Source: Galaxea fascicularis (taxonomy: Eukaryota > Cnidaria > Anthozoa > Scleractinia > Euphylliidae). Taken from it: 64,000 nt of DNA. This document shows, piece by piece, positions 33,301 through 45,106 of this stretch (within the stretch, counting starts at the first letter, position 1; every line of letters starts with the position of its first letter). A program made the translations under genes and the position numbers. The DNA lies in contig OX419343.1 of assembly GCA_948470475.1 (NCBI GenBank), positions 25,175,302 to 25,239,301 on the forward strand. Reading direction: 5' to 3'. The notes beneath the pieces are model-generated. The model made no database searches. It had not been told where the DNA came from and saw only the letters and a program-made list of their open reading frames with translations.

Positions 33301-34967
33301 TTTTTTTTTTATCTGGAAATGTTTAGCGAGGTCGATAAACCAACCATCTGTTCACAAAATCAGTGAAATTCATATTTCACGGCAACACGTTGGTTCTAGA
33401 AGTAAAGATCTCGAAATCAATTTATAATAAAAATTAGCTTCATTTTCAAGTCAAAAAGTTTTGACGCTTTGAATAGTATAAATTAACTCTACTTGAACAG
33501 CGACTTTTGACTTGAACATGAAACCAGAATGACTTCGAAACGTCGTTCCTTTTCCCTAATTTTTATTATAAAATAACACGCTGGGTGTACTGGTTACAGT
33601 TTATCACTTCATAGTAAAACATAGTAAAACTCGCTCTCACAAGATTTAATACTGAAAACTGGTTATAGCCCGTCAAGTTGGGCATGTTGCAGCTCTCGTA
33701 AGGTTTCACGTGGGTGGCTTGCAACCCTTTAGGTGAACAAAAGAACAAGCAACACAAACAATGGACTCTAGTCCCGAAACAATAGAGGCGCAACAATATC
33801 CCTGCCAATGAAATTTAGAGCTTACGGGAGCTGCTAGACTACTCCAAGTTGGCGACAGGTTCGAGTTACAGGGGTTCTCCCGTAAGAGACTTTCAAGTCG
33901 TAAAATAAAAATACTGTATAGTTACCAGACTTGAGCCGAAGTTCTGCAACTTCGGTCGGATCAGCTCCAAGTGTCGTGAAGTTGACTGACAGAAGAGGCC
34001 AGAAGTAATTGAAGTCTGCATCACACATCTTCTCCGTGGAGGGATGTCCCAGAAGTTTGTTACGACACTTTTTGAGTTCTTGCAGGGCAACGTCATAACC
34101 GGGTCGCTTGCTCATCTCCTCTGCACAACTCCCAGAAAACAGAAGTACAGTTGTAATTAACGAGAAGTCCCATTCCTCAATATTCCCAGTATTGAAAATG
34201 GTTTCTTCTTCTTTGTTAAGTTTCATATTCCCTCTGTCAAACCCAGCTGCATCTGAAGGTTGATTGGACCAGGCGGGATTGATTTCCATGAAAAGCTTCC
34301 GAAGTGCCCGAAGACCCACTCCATAAATCAGCTTAAAAATGCACAATATGTTCCTTCTGAAAATTAAAAAAAATGTATTACAGGGTTGAATAAGTGGGAA
34401 GCGTGCCGGCGTTTCAAAATAGGCTGGAAAGGCTGGAGAACACGGACTCTGATTTCTCGATCATATGCTAAAACGAGAGAATGAACGATGGGTATAGTCG
34501 CCTGGAAGGAGCGTTGTCATGCACATTCTGCCACGAAAAAATATAGAGAATTCTAACATATTCAAGTTTAGCGATAACCTCGGCAAGAGAACATTCCAGT
34601 GATCTGTTATGAGCTAAAAAGTACTGATTTCTGCAATTTTACTTGCGGGAAGTTATCTTAGTTCTACGCGGATCATCTTAAAACCGGAGTTTTTGATTAG
34701 TGCCAGTCCATTAAATTTGTTTGTCTAAATCATGTGACCTTCTTGGAATGTAGAGGTCATATTTTCGTCTTCTATTAAACCTGACAACCAAGTCTGTTTA
34801 CTCTGCTATAATGAATAGAACGGTTTAGACATGGTAGTAATGTTAAGCAAGCGAAAGTTAGTTTAGCATAAAACTTAAGTGTCGCTTACTTTTGTGAGGA
34901 TGATGGGTACAATTCTTAGCGGGATATTAAATATGTAACATAATACTTACTCTTCGTTGTCAGACAT
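27347..34967 (-). CDS. HEPN-SAMD9-like STAND protein 2 (micro-exon start)
   Basis: A paralogue of the gene at 6970-14506 with the same intron phases. Exon 1 is only 17 nt (34951-34967, encoding MSDNE plus two bases) with a consensus GTAAGT donor. Exon 2 (33926-34356, 431 nt, exactly the length of its paralogue) encodes the DZIP3-type HEPN domain with R104-N-x4-H110 intact. Exon 3 (27347-30963) encodes the SIR2-like region (DFDPKSEEEG, FVNGRSGDSD), a lysine-less P-loop PGSGGTTIARR near residue 539, the helical repeat region and the OB-like C-terminus (FNLQGPVANGI). The total is 1354 aa, roughly 60% identical to its neighbour by eye over shared parts. Unlike gene 1 it has no long acidic N-terminus. 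The role as an RNA-targeting innate immune protein is inferred from HEPN and SAMD9 families. Intron 2 (30964-33925) is packed with transposons. Confidence 0.88.
31111..31756. mobile_element. Non-autonomous DNA transposon with TTA-type flank
   Basis: Inverted ends (left with gcggccttcacacga, right end the complement of gcggtcttcacacga) and matching subterminal 'ttggccaac' blocks at both sides. It follows ...CGTTA at the left, and TTACGG resumes at the right, which suggests a 3-bp TTA duplication. No transposase frame. The left tip carries a partial duplication of the terminal motif. The exact right boundary is uncertain by a few bases. Confidence 0.55.
31762..32606. mobile_element. hAT-type non-autonomous transposon with 8-bp target duplication
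   Basis: Inverted ends TAGGCATAGACAGA / TCTGTCTATGCCTA, flanked by the perfect 8-bp direct repeat CTTTACGG (31754-31761 and 32607-32614). An 8-bp duplication and TAG-type ends are hallmarks of the hAT superfamily. Subterminal 'gagcaactttt' motifs recur at both ends. The interior holds a gene fragment (32020-32310) but no transposase catalytic domain. Confidence 0.8.
32020..32310 (+). pseudogene. Zinc-finger-like gene fragment carried in the hAT-type element
   Basis: Two overlapping frames, 32020-32208 and 32126-32314, read like one protein broken by a frameshift. The first starts MVEAVQESEDPIQIAGENG. The second has FQTSVQDRIKEYPDRNF followed by a C-x2-C pair (CDAC). This resembles the short BED/CGGBP1-like N-terminal zinc-finger segments linked to hAT transposons. 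No downstream domain follows, so it is a fragment, either of the parental transposase or of a captured exon. Confidence 0.45.
32978..33190. repeat. Short palindromic MITE
   Basis: Inverted ends: 'agggacctttagatttgag' followed by 'tacgag' units at the left, and 'cgtactcaaacttaaaggtccct' at the right. It is about 213 bp, lies inside intron 2 of HEPN-SAMD9-like gene 2 and is non-coding. A TA or TTA-like flank is possible but not exact. Confidence 0.6.
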
Positions 34968-36507
34968 GTCTCAAACTGCTTGTTTGCATCAATGATGCTC
35001 AGTGACGATTACTGATTGCGAAACTCGGCACATAAGCGTTCCTCCTGATTAGTATTTGCGTTCCTGGTCGATCTGGCTCACAGCTCCTTCTGCTACAAGT
35101 TTTTAAAGTGGTTAGAGAAGACTCTTAATTAATATGCTTTTCGAGAGTGGTAGGTTTAATTATCTAAGAATAAAAATTGAAAAGAAATATAAGAGCAGTA
35201 GAATAAAAATGCAATGAGATGCTTACGGTTTTCGAACGTCCTTTGTTGTTTGCAACATTTCAAAAAGAAATATTGATGGCATTCTTCTGCCTCAGTTGAC
35301 CTTCGTCCCTGAAGCCAGCTGAACGTATTCCGCCTTCTATCATCAGTGCCTTCAGGTTGGTTAAAAAGCGACTACCATAGGGTGATCTCTGAATCAGTCA
35401 ATAGAGCAATAATTGTGTCCTCTTTTGAGCTCGACCTGGGAAAAAGCATCGAATCTAGACAATGCGGAAAGGTTTTGGCCGCCTCAACGGAACAGACCTG
35501 AACAGACAGAACACGGATGTTGTTGGTGTCACGAACAGGTATACACCCACGAACATTTGACGACCTGGGGAAGAGAGCCTCGGTTCGGTTCACATGCAGT
35601 CGAGGTTCGAATGTTCGCGGTCAAATTTGAGACACAAGTGCACAGCCTTCTTCTTGAACTCAAACTTAGTCGATAGATATAATTTGTATCTACAGGTGAT
35701 CAAGGTAAGCCCGTTGTCTTACTGTTTTATAGCAGATGTACGTGGCAGATTTGAGAAAGAAGTAGCAAATCAAACGATCTCTCCAGCCTAGCTTCAAGGA
35801 AATCGTGATGATGTGTGATTGATGAGTGAAATCAATCTCTGTTTCCAGAACATTGATCTGAATAGACCCAAATCGTACACTTTGCCTTTTTCAGCGAGAT
35901 TTCCCCACAGCCCCGTAAGTTAATTATGTACACATTAACTCAAACTCTATTCATGCTCATGGAGATGCACGTAATCAGTATAAATTTATACAATAGCAAT
36001 ATTACAGCGGCAGGTCTATTCCTGAGGTAAGGGGTGATGGGTAGGGGGGTTCTTTTGTTTTCCGTCATCTGTGTTGACTGCATGAAGTAAAAGCTCTATG
36101 CAATCATTGTGTAAATTTTTTATTGTACACGTACATGCTCTTGAAGTTTTACATGCGGACTTAAAGGGGACAGGGCATTGATTAAACACCACCACTAGCT
36201 ATATTGAACCAGCTGTGGTCATCCTTTTGGTTCCAAATAGAAATACTTGTGCTCTCGCAATTCAACAGTTTTTGCCTGACATCTTGTGTTTCTTGTTGAT
36301 AATGGATATTCATTAAAACATGCACACCGTTGCAATACCTTGTATGGTTTTGTCTAGTTATGGTTGCATTTGTTGTTGAAATTAATTGTGTGTATGAAAA
36401 ATGGTGACGAAGCATTTTTGTTGGTCCACCTTTGACAAATATATCCCCCACACTGAAATCTTAGTCTTACCCTCTTTTTCTTCTTTCTCATGTTTTCAAA
36501 CCAATAG
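34968..36507. promoter_or_regulatory. Divergent intergenic region between HEPN-SAMD9-like gene 2 and the Schlafen-like gene
   Basis: About 1.5 kb between two genes transcribed away from each other. It must hold the promoter of HEPN-SAMD9-like gene 2 and probably that of the Schlafen-like gene, unless the latter has an upstream non-coding exon. The bases before its ATG ('caaaccaatag') could be a splice acceptor. No recognisable regulatory motif or repeat stood out, and short open frames here (35372-35791, 36182-36451) have no support. Confidence 0.4.
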
Positions 36508-39500
36508 ATGAATTTTTTTAAGAGGAAAAGGAGAGAAGATCATGACGAGGGAACCCAACTTTCTCAACCAAATAAAAAGTCAAGGGTAATATCTCTTGTC
36601 AAGAAAGTTGGTCAAGATATTCGAAACAAAATAGCAGTGGCAGTAAGGGCTCTCACAAGTAGAACGTACACACAAGAAGTGCCATCGTCGCTATTCACTA
36701 CACCAGCTGGACCACTTAGATCGGCAAGATATATTATGACACCCTTGGAGCCTTTCAGTGTGAAAAAATCTGCATTAGAATGGAGGTTAGCTTGTTTATT
36801 AGCAGACAAAAGTTTGTTGTGTTTTATCCTTTAGTTTGACTAATACCAGACATCAAAGAACATGTTCAAAAAAGGCAGCCAAATGGCCAGGTTTGACATT
36901 TTAAATTCTGGAAGGGGGAATTTTATACCATAATGTTAATGTTACCATAAAATTTTTGTTGATCAGTGTCTTTAAGTTCCAGCAGCTTTTCTGAACAAAA
37001 CCATGTTATGTTTTGTAACATTTCAAACCATCAAAAGAACCACGGATGCTTGCTCTTTTTTTGACATGTACTTGAGGTTAGATTCCACAACTTTGAGGAA
37101 AGTAAAATAATGTGGGTTCTGGTATTCCATGGTTGAAAACTTTTGTCTGTATGAAACTATGTGACTATTAATTAATTATTATTAGAGTTATAGCATTAAA
37201 TGAAAATTTTACTGTTGCCATGATTCAATTCACAAGGGGCTAAACAGAATGTTGAACATAAATTTGATGGCATTTCGGATTTTTACCTTGTTCTGTCAAA
37301 CAAATAGTTTGTTAATGTAAAATGATGTGGCCAATACGTAAAGACGAAAAGTTATATACCAGTGTTCTCAGTAGTACCAGGATCCGGAGTGAATGGCTTG
37401 ATGCATTAAGTAGACAGCTGAAAATTCGAGTTTTTATTACTCTTCACAACTTAAGCACTTATTATTTGATAAAAGTAGGCACTTTTTAATTTGGTGGCCA
37501 TGAACACTTAATGAGAAGCCTGTACACCGTAACCTCCTAGCAGCCCACTACCACCCTTTCCCTGATGTGACTCAATAGTATTTATTATTTATTTTTATCT
37601 AAGATAAAGTTATTAGACTTAATTACTGTCAGTGCAAGTTGTTTCAATCTCTTCTTTTATCCCCATTCTTCAGACAGAACTCCAATTATGTGTATGACAG
37701 CGTCATTACAGTGATAGAGAGAGAGACAGCATCTTATATTCAAAACTGGAGGTGGAAACTGCTCCATTAGCATTAAAATACTGGCCTGCCTGCAATGAGA
37801 ACCCTGTACACTCTAACCTCCTAGCAGCCAACTGCCACCCTTCCCCTGATGATATGACTCAATAGTATTTAATATTTGTTTATCTAAGATGAAGTTACAA
37901 GACTTAATAACTGTCAGAGTGAGTGCAAGTTCATTCTTTTCTTTATCCTCATTCTTTAGACAAAACTCCTATTATGTGTATGACAGCGTCATTCCAGTGA
38001 CAGAAAGTCGGCACCATGAATTCAAAACTGGGGGTGGAAACTATGCCATTAGCATTTTGCCTGAGGTATGAGGAATTTTGTGACTTCACATCTGACTTAC
38101 TGAATTTGAGACAAAATCATTTTCAGTGATAAAATAGACCTCAAAAAATGGTTTCCTGTAATTAAAATGGCAGTTTGTCAGAAGCTACTAAACACAGTGC
38201 CCCATTTCACCCTCTCGTCACCCCATACCGTCAATAATGCTGCAAATCAGTGACAGGGACAGTTTCAGGCCTGGCGAAGGACTAACTAAAGGTAGTATTA
38301 TCCAAACTAAAAAGATTGAAATTCTACTAGCACAAAATATTTCGTACCAGTTCAATATATTCTGTGCTGGTACAAATACAAATTGTACCAAAGTGCAAAT
38401 TGACCTACAACATATATTCTCCATGTACAGTTCTCCTTCCAGTGGTGATGACAAGGAGAATTTGTTCAACAATCAAGATCTTTGTAACTTGTTGATCACT
38501 TCCTTTTTTCTCACAACCTTTATGTTTGATTGAGCAGTGTTACTGTAAGGAGAAATTAAGGATTGGTCAGTCTTAGGAGTAAAAGGGAGAAATGGTCATG
38601 GTCTGGTGTGAAAGGTTGTTACTAGCCTTCCTTCACAGCCATCTGAAATTTAAGTGGTTTGAAAAAAAAGTGAACAATGATTGTAGAATTTTAAACAAAT
38701 TGACAGTAATCTGCTTGTACAGCGGGCCTTTATAATGTGCAATTGTGTGCCTTTCTTTATGTTTCATTTTATTGTTGCAGCACATCAGGAAATATGGCAG
38801 TGCATTTCTCAATTCTGATGGTGGTGTTTTGTTGGCTGGTATATTGGACAATGGTGAGTGGAAGCTGTCTCTTTTGCATCTGTTAGGAAGTTTGCTAAGT
38901 TATCCCTGACTGACTTCTTCTTTTGCTACCAGGAAGAGTGCGTGGCATCCGCTGCTGCTTTGAGATGAGAAGGAGGATCACAGATACAGTTCACAGAGAA
39001 TTTGCAGCCTTTTTGCCAAATGTTTATCCAGCTCTTTATAGGTGAAGTGAAGACTCTTAGCTCCAGGAGGGGAGGGGGGGAGGGTACTCTGGTTTTCAAA
39101 TGTCCCCCTGGGACACTACCACAAATCTTCAGATTGTTTGAATACAAAAAAAAACCTTACTTAAATCAAGCCACACAAAATAATACTTGAAAAATGTTTC
39201 TTCCCAAAAATTACCCAGAATTGAAAACTTTAAGCCCGAAAAATCATTCAATCTTCCCTGTCACTTGAAATCTGGATTAGCCCCTTCCCCCCATGCAGTC
39301 AATCAGGACTTCACAATCTGCATTGACAGTTTAAAGTTGCTGCAAATCCATGGTTGGTTAGACCAGCAAAATCTGCTACAAATGATTGTGTCAGAGAGTA
39401 GTAGTCTTATGCATTTAAGCTTCCCCTTGGAGCTGCCACTAGAAGGCCTATAATACATGTAAGACACAATGCAGATGGTTGACTACTGATTGTTGAAACC

Positions 39501-40890
39501 AGATCTGTAACAACTGTCTTTTGTACAGGGTTACATTTATTCCTATAACCTACAAGCAATCTGCTCGAGAAAGAAGAGAAGGTCGAATTACGTACATGAA
39601 TGACATGTTTGTTATTGAGATAGCAGTCAAAGCTGGGGAGAAAGGAGAGCTGTATGAAACTGGCAAACATGAGGTAACACCTAGCATTATTAAAGCATAT
39701 TATCTTCAGTTGGTGACACTTACTAGACAGCAACTGAAAGTATGAATTGTATCTTTGCAGTCAAAACCAAACAAAGTTTGTTCAATAGTCTGTTATCCAT
39801 CATGGAGTTGTCCAGATTTTGCTAAAATTCAAGACAAATATAATATTTAGTCTTAAGGCTATGCTTTTTAAAATCCTCAAATCAAACTTTTCAACTAGGG
39901 TAAAATGTGCCGGCAAATTATAATGTGTTCACCTTTTATTAAATCTTGTTTCAAAAGATGTTAATGATTTATCTTTCATTCAAATCAAGGTGTTTATTCG
40001 ACGTGAAAGCAGTGTGCAAGGACCACTGAATCCACTTCAAATAAAGGACATAGTCATTTCTAAATACAGAGCTGTAAGTACAGTTTTTTCTTAATAATAT
40101 TCTTCTCTAAAGGAAGATCCAATTGCTTACTGTGAAAATCCAAAAACAGTGAACTCTAGAAATATTTATGGAATGTTATTGTGTTTCAAGTAAAAAGCTG
40201 CGATCACGCATGAGAAAACTAAACTGCAAACAGTAATGGTAAATCAAATCAAAATCAAATCAAAGTGTTCATGGTTTTTGGATTCACTCACTCAGTAAAA
40301 ATAGCATAACCATATTCAATTCAGTTACCATAGCAAACTTCTCTTAAGTTTGCAATAATTATAGTCAACAGCTTCTACAAGCCCAATGTGTTTTAGACCT
40401 GTAATGTTTGACTAACATTTTGCAAGACCAGTAATTCAAGTGTCCTCCTGTATTGAGGAAAGATAGAGTGATGGAATGAGAATGACCCTGGCGTCTTCTG
40501 AAGGCTGCATAACAAAATTAATGTTGTCATTGGATTTCCTTGGTCAAGGACCAAAACAACACAGAAAATCCAACGGAAACTCTTACCGGTACTATGCAGG
40601 CTATATGTAATTTCATGAATGATGTTAAATATCATTACTGCCCTTAAATCGTATGCCGTGTGTTATACTCAACTACTCAAGCACTCCCAGAAAAAATTAA
40701 TGGGGCAAGAGGAATGTAAAAACTCCTTCTTTCTTCTGAATTCCTGCAGAAAATACAAGAACGAAAAATTGCTAAGTTACAGGCAGCTGATGAGGAAAAG
40801 AATGAGGTCACTTCTGAGGTGACTGGAGCTGGCAAAAAGGGGATGGCCACGCCTGCTCCAGTGAAAGAAGTCATAGTTATAAATTCATAA
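36508..40890 (+). CDS. Schlafen-like AlbA_2-domain protein
   Basis: Seven exons join in phase: 36508-36785, 37960-38065, 38781-38853, 38933-39041, 39529-39673, 39990-40073 and 40750-40890, giving 311 aa. After a basic, low-complexity N-terminus (FKRKRR, possible nuclear signal), residues from about 93 match the Schlafen AlbA_2 fold: TESRHHEFK with the paired acidic residues E108 and E113, then AFLNSDGGVLLAGILDNG and RVRGI, a later FVIEIAVK strand, and VFIRRESSVQGP. In Schlafens the equivalent E-x4-E pair belongs to the tRNA/rRNA nuclease site, so catalysis is plausible; a third acidic residue was not pinned down. There is no helicase part, so it resembles the short Schlafen-like proteins. The C-terminus is charged. 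The 5' end may have an extra upstream exon. Confidence 0.8.
37510..37793 (+). pseudogene. Decayed tandem duplicate of Schlafen-like exon 2
   Basis: The block from about 37510 to 37793 repeats the block 37794-38065, including the intron flank ('acctcctagcagcc', 'tgactcaatagtattta') and the exon itself ('attatgtgtatgacagcgtc'). In the upstream copy the exon start survives (YVYDSVI), but the E-x4-E codons are destroyed and the frame runs into stops. It is a dead exon in intron 1. Confidence 0.75.
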
Positions 40891-41315
40891 GGGTCCATAG
40901 GCTTGTTGTTCACTTTACTGGTAATGTATAATTTGGAAACCAGCCATGCATCAAACCTACTGTTCTTCAAAAATAGGGCCTGCTGTTCATTTTGAAGCAG
41001 GAATGGGACTACATGCCCATCAAAAACTTGTTGAAGTTTGTAAACATCACTATTAAAGTTATTGTTATATATTATTTTTCTCAAGATGCAAATTTAATAA
41101 TTATTGTTAAAATTATGACATATAACTGCATTTGGGTGCAGTAAATTTACTAAGTTATTATGAGATCATAATAACATCATAATGTTGCAAGACTTAATGT
41201 TTTGGACAAAATTTAATTATAGTGAGTTATGGAGTGTTAAGAGTTATTTGTGAAAAAGTTAATATTCAAATTGATACTTGTACAAAGTTTAAAGTTATGT
41301 TGATATTTTATCTTA

Positions 41316-41321
41316 AATAAA
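41316..41321 (+). terminator. Likely poly(A) signal of the Schlafen-like gene
   Basis: AATAAA about 425 bp after the Schlafen-like stop codon, in an AT-rich 3' region and before the next plus-strand gene. Confidence 0.45.
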
Positions 41322-41748
41322 GAGTTTTATGCAACTTCTTTGTCAGTAAGATGTGGTCTTGACATATAGGTTATCTCCCATATTTCCATTTCCTCTGTCA
41401 ACGTAATGCCTCATGGAGGCCTTCCAACGGGTGGTCCAGTGTTTCTTTGTCACTCCTGTTCGATTTTGTCCGTCACCTGTTTGGTTAGGGACAAATGTCA
41501 TTGTCACAAAGGAAACAAAGAAGAATTGAAAGTGACTTGTCCCTGTCACAAAATGTTGTGCCATATTTCTGTCCATTGCTGGTGTTTTGGGAGAAGATTG
41601 TCACCTGTTTTCGGAGCCATGTCTGTTGTCGCCACTGCTCCTTGGAAGGCCTCTTATGCTTAGACTTGTTGCAAGAGCAAAGAAGATGGGTGAAATGCCA
41701 TAACGTGTGTTGGTTTTCTTGGCCCAAAGCAATGTGCAGTTTTCCTGA

Positions 41749-41782
<34 letters not shown>

Positions 41783-41783
41783 G
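41749..41783. repeat. (ATT)n microsatellite
   Basis: About 11 uninterrupted ATT units between the Schlafen-like and DONSON genes. It makes spurious Leu-rich or Asn-rich frames on either strand. Confidence 0.9.
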
Positions 41784-41902
41784 AACCTCTCCCTAAAAAC
41801 ACCAAATACTAGAGAAGTATACCATGGAGAAGTGTATGCTAGATTGCAGTTTCCCTTTCTTCTCAAAAATTAACCTTACTGATGTTCTCTTTGCCGTCTG
41901 AG

Positions 41903-42007
41903 ACCCTCTCCCCCTCCTCCTCCACCCCTCTTCCCCCCTTCCCCCCCCTTCCTCCCTTCCCCCCCTTCCCCCCCACCACCACCCCCTTCAGCTCCCACCC
42001 CTACCCC
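41903..42007. repeat. Polypyrimidine tract upstream of DONSON
   Basis: About 105 bp of nearly pure C/T on the plus strand, 126 bp before the DONSON ATG. Such tracts can form unusual DNA structures. Whether it has a promoter role is unknown. Confidence 0.75.
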
Positions 42008-42132
42008 GCATAGATGCCAGCTTGGTGGTTCGATCCATGGAGGTTTGGGCGCAAGTCATGTGATCTCTGTTGGTTTTTGGCGCGGATTTTCTAAATTCGA
42101 TTCCGCCAGCTCCCTGTTGATTGCGTTTAAAA

Positions 42133-45106
42133 ATGGCACAAACGTCCCCCAAAGATGGACTCATTCAACTCGTGAAACCTTCTGGTGTTATAAAATTGAA
42201 GATCAAGAAGAAAAGGACCACAACAAGCCCATCGGTTCGTTTTTCAAACGCTCTCAAACCTATCAACGGGCCGGTTCAAGATGGCGGCCGCGGAAAAGCT
42301 CTGAAACGTAAGAATCCGTTTAGGTGTTCCCCAAGGAAAAAGCCTAACCTAACTTCAGAGGGGAAGACGCCAGATTGTAGACTTTTTAGTGCTCTTGACG
42401 GTTTGGATGAAAATCTGGAAAATGTTCTGACGAACACAGCTGAAGTGACTACGAAGAAAGCACAAAACGAAACGTTCGAGAATGATTCAGAACCAACCGA
42501 AGATATTGAACCGGCGAAGGACAAGATAGAAGGTTCTAAAACCTTTCCTCTGGACTGGAGTATAAAATCAAAGATCAGATTTACATCTTCTAAGTCTTTT
42601 ACTTGGTGTGGAACTCTAAAAACCTTGGACGAAGCTAAAGGATTGTCAGATTTTGTTCGTTGCCAGGCAAAAGCAAGCGAATCGTATGGTGTTGTGTCTG
42701 AAAGTGCAAGAGACAGTAATTATCCTTCGTTATTCTGTTCCTTTACAAAAGTTTGGATTCATCCTTCTCTACCTTGGCTCGAATTAGTCCCTCGAAAATC
42801 CATTGACGGAAAAGCTGGTTCGAAAAAAGATCTTCAAGTTTCAAACGAAATGGCCTCAAGTCTTCAGCGATACTGGGTATCAAGTTTTCGTTCAGTTTTC
42901 AATCAAACTCGAGTTGGGTTTTGTCCGTATTTTTATCTTGTTGCGAATCAATGCACTATGCTCTTCCAAGCTGCACAAATTAGCAGAACGGATTGTGTGC
43001 AGGTGTTCATAACACCTACCACGAAAGGATTTCGAGATGCATTGCGGAATGAAGGTATACAGAAAATAGGACTGGTGTAAAAAAAAGCGGGGGGGGGGGG
43101 GGTATGCACATCCGTAAAGGGTGCTGTGTAGTATCAATTAATCTCATACTATTCCCCAGAAACCAACAGCAAGCGTGAGCTGGAAAATGCATCCCTAACT
43201 AATGTTAGTGAGGTTGTACGGAAGTCTTACTGCATGTGAAGATATAAGAAAAGCTGTTATGTTGGTTGGAAGTCTAAGCCAATCAAACATGAGATTGTAT
43301 CTTTTAAGGGGTCGAACAATTTTTAAGCCAGACCCACTCTGGTCGTGCCAGAAGTCTACTTGTAATTCAGTTTTTCTGACAAATTAAACATTCTTATTCT
43401 TATTAACATGGGTGTCCCCCCTTGAGGGTTTAATTTCTGACCGCAATTGACTTCTGTATGATTTCTGTACGTTTACAATACAACAGTAATAACAGCAGTA
43501 GGAAGGGAAGTAGCAATGCAGCTGTAATATATTGGCATAAACTATGAGAAACAACACTCTAAAACAATCACAGGTCACACGCATAAAGGAAATCATTTGG
43601 GAAAGATTTCTGCACAACCCCATACATTAATATTGTATATGCATTACCATCTTACTAGGCCTGTTATAAAAATGAGTTAGAGGAATCTTGGCGAATCTTG
43701 CTGAAATTTGACCAGTAGAAAAAATTCACAATTTAAGCTCATCTGGTTGATCACCCAAACCTTAATGTTCAAAAAGATCATTGTAGGCTCCTTTGGAGTC
43801 ATTTTATCTTATGGTTATAGGTAGCTTTTCACAAAAATGCTGTATAATTTGATATGAAGTTCATAGTTAACTCTTTTTAACTACAGGAATCAATTTTACT
43901 ATGCCACACTTGGGAGAGAAAGGAAAGAGAGAGTCTGGAATTGAATCTCAAAATGATGTCTCAGATGAAGATGATGAAGTTGAGCCTGGGGACGACTCTG
44001 ATGATGAGTACAGTGACAAGAGAGAGTGGTTAGAAAGCATGGGACTTGATAAAGGACAGTTTCCTCTGCTAAACCCAAAAGCTTTCACACCACATCAAAT
44101 CAACAACCTTAGAACTGTTGATCAACAACCGACCTCCACTGTACTGGTGAGAGGAGCTGACACACATGCTCTGTTTAACTTTATACTTAACTGCAAGAGC
44201 TTGGTGGCTAATACAGGACCTCTTGCACAAGTACCACCAACACTGTTGGCTCCTGTGGCATTTGATGGTGCAACATTGAAAGGTCTGAGAACAAATCAAG
44301 GGATTCTGAAACACCAACAAGCTAAAGGAATGACACAGGTATTTAATACTGGAGAGATATTATAATTATTGTAAAGAAGATTCTTTTCAACTGTTCAAAA
44401 ACCAACAAAGAAACCTAGAAAAAAAGGTTGTGAGTACATCACTCAATCGTTATAGTAAAGATGCCTTTGACACCCTACACTAAGAGGTTCCTTCGTTCTC
44501 TTATAAAAGCAACAGTCATTCCAATGGAATGACACTTTCTCAATTATTTAACCCCCAATAGGAACTAGGAGCTAGGGGCAGTTGTCATCCGACATTAATA
44601 TCCTCTTCAAAAGAAAATCACAATTCATAGTGAATCAAACACTATCTGCTTTCAATTTCCAAAATTAGAAATTTACATTTCAAGCCTGGAAGAAAACATG
44701 ATACATGATACTGTACCTTTCCCACCATTGGTCATGGTAACATGAACTATTTTACGTGCAGTGTTATTATAATAATTATTAATATATTGCTGTTCCTTTT
44801 CAGTTGTATACTATGGAGATATCTGGGCCCATACTGCCAGGGTGTGTGTATGAACTGTCTCAACTACTAAAGGCCTCCCAGAATGGAGACTTTAAAGCCA
44901 CCCTATCTGCACACCAACCAACAGTGGCTTTCAATGTTCCCAGCAGGAAGACACAATCCGATGGCCACTCGTTACCTTTTGGACCTCATTTGGAGCACAG
45001 CATTTCTCAAGGGCAATTGAAGTACTACCAGGAAGGTGAACAGTTGAAAGGGAACTGTTTGAAAGAACTTGATTGTAAAGATGGTCTTTTCACTTGGATG
45101 ACGTAG
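42133..45106 (+). CDS. DONSON: DONSON, replication-fork / CMG helicase assembly factor
   Basis: Three exons, 42133-43054, 43887-44338 and 44804-45106, give 558 aa, near the usual length of about 560. In animals DONSON is a nuclear protein that helps assemble the CMG helicase at origins and protects stalled forks. Family features seen: a basic disordered N-terminus with SPRKKP-type sites, the conserved block FPLDWSIKSKIRFTSS with FTWCGTL, CPYFYLVANQCTMLF, ISPTT-like FITPTTKGFRDALRNEG, an acidic DEDDEVEPGDDSDDE linker, EWLESMGL, and the C-terminal PPTLLAPVAFDGATLKGL and YTMEISGPILPG blocks. The first ATG of the open frame is at 42133 (an upstream TTG at 42121 is in frame but unlikely to be used). 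Splice phases are 1 and 0. The gene looks complete and intact. Confidence 0.95.
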
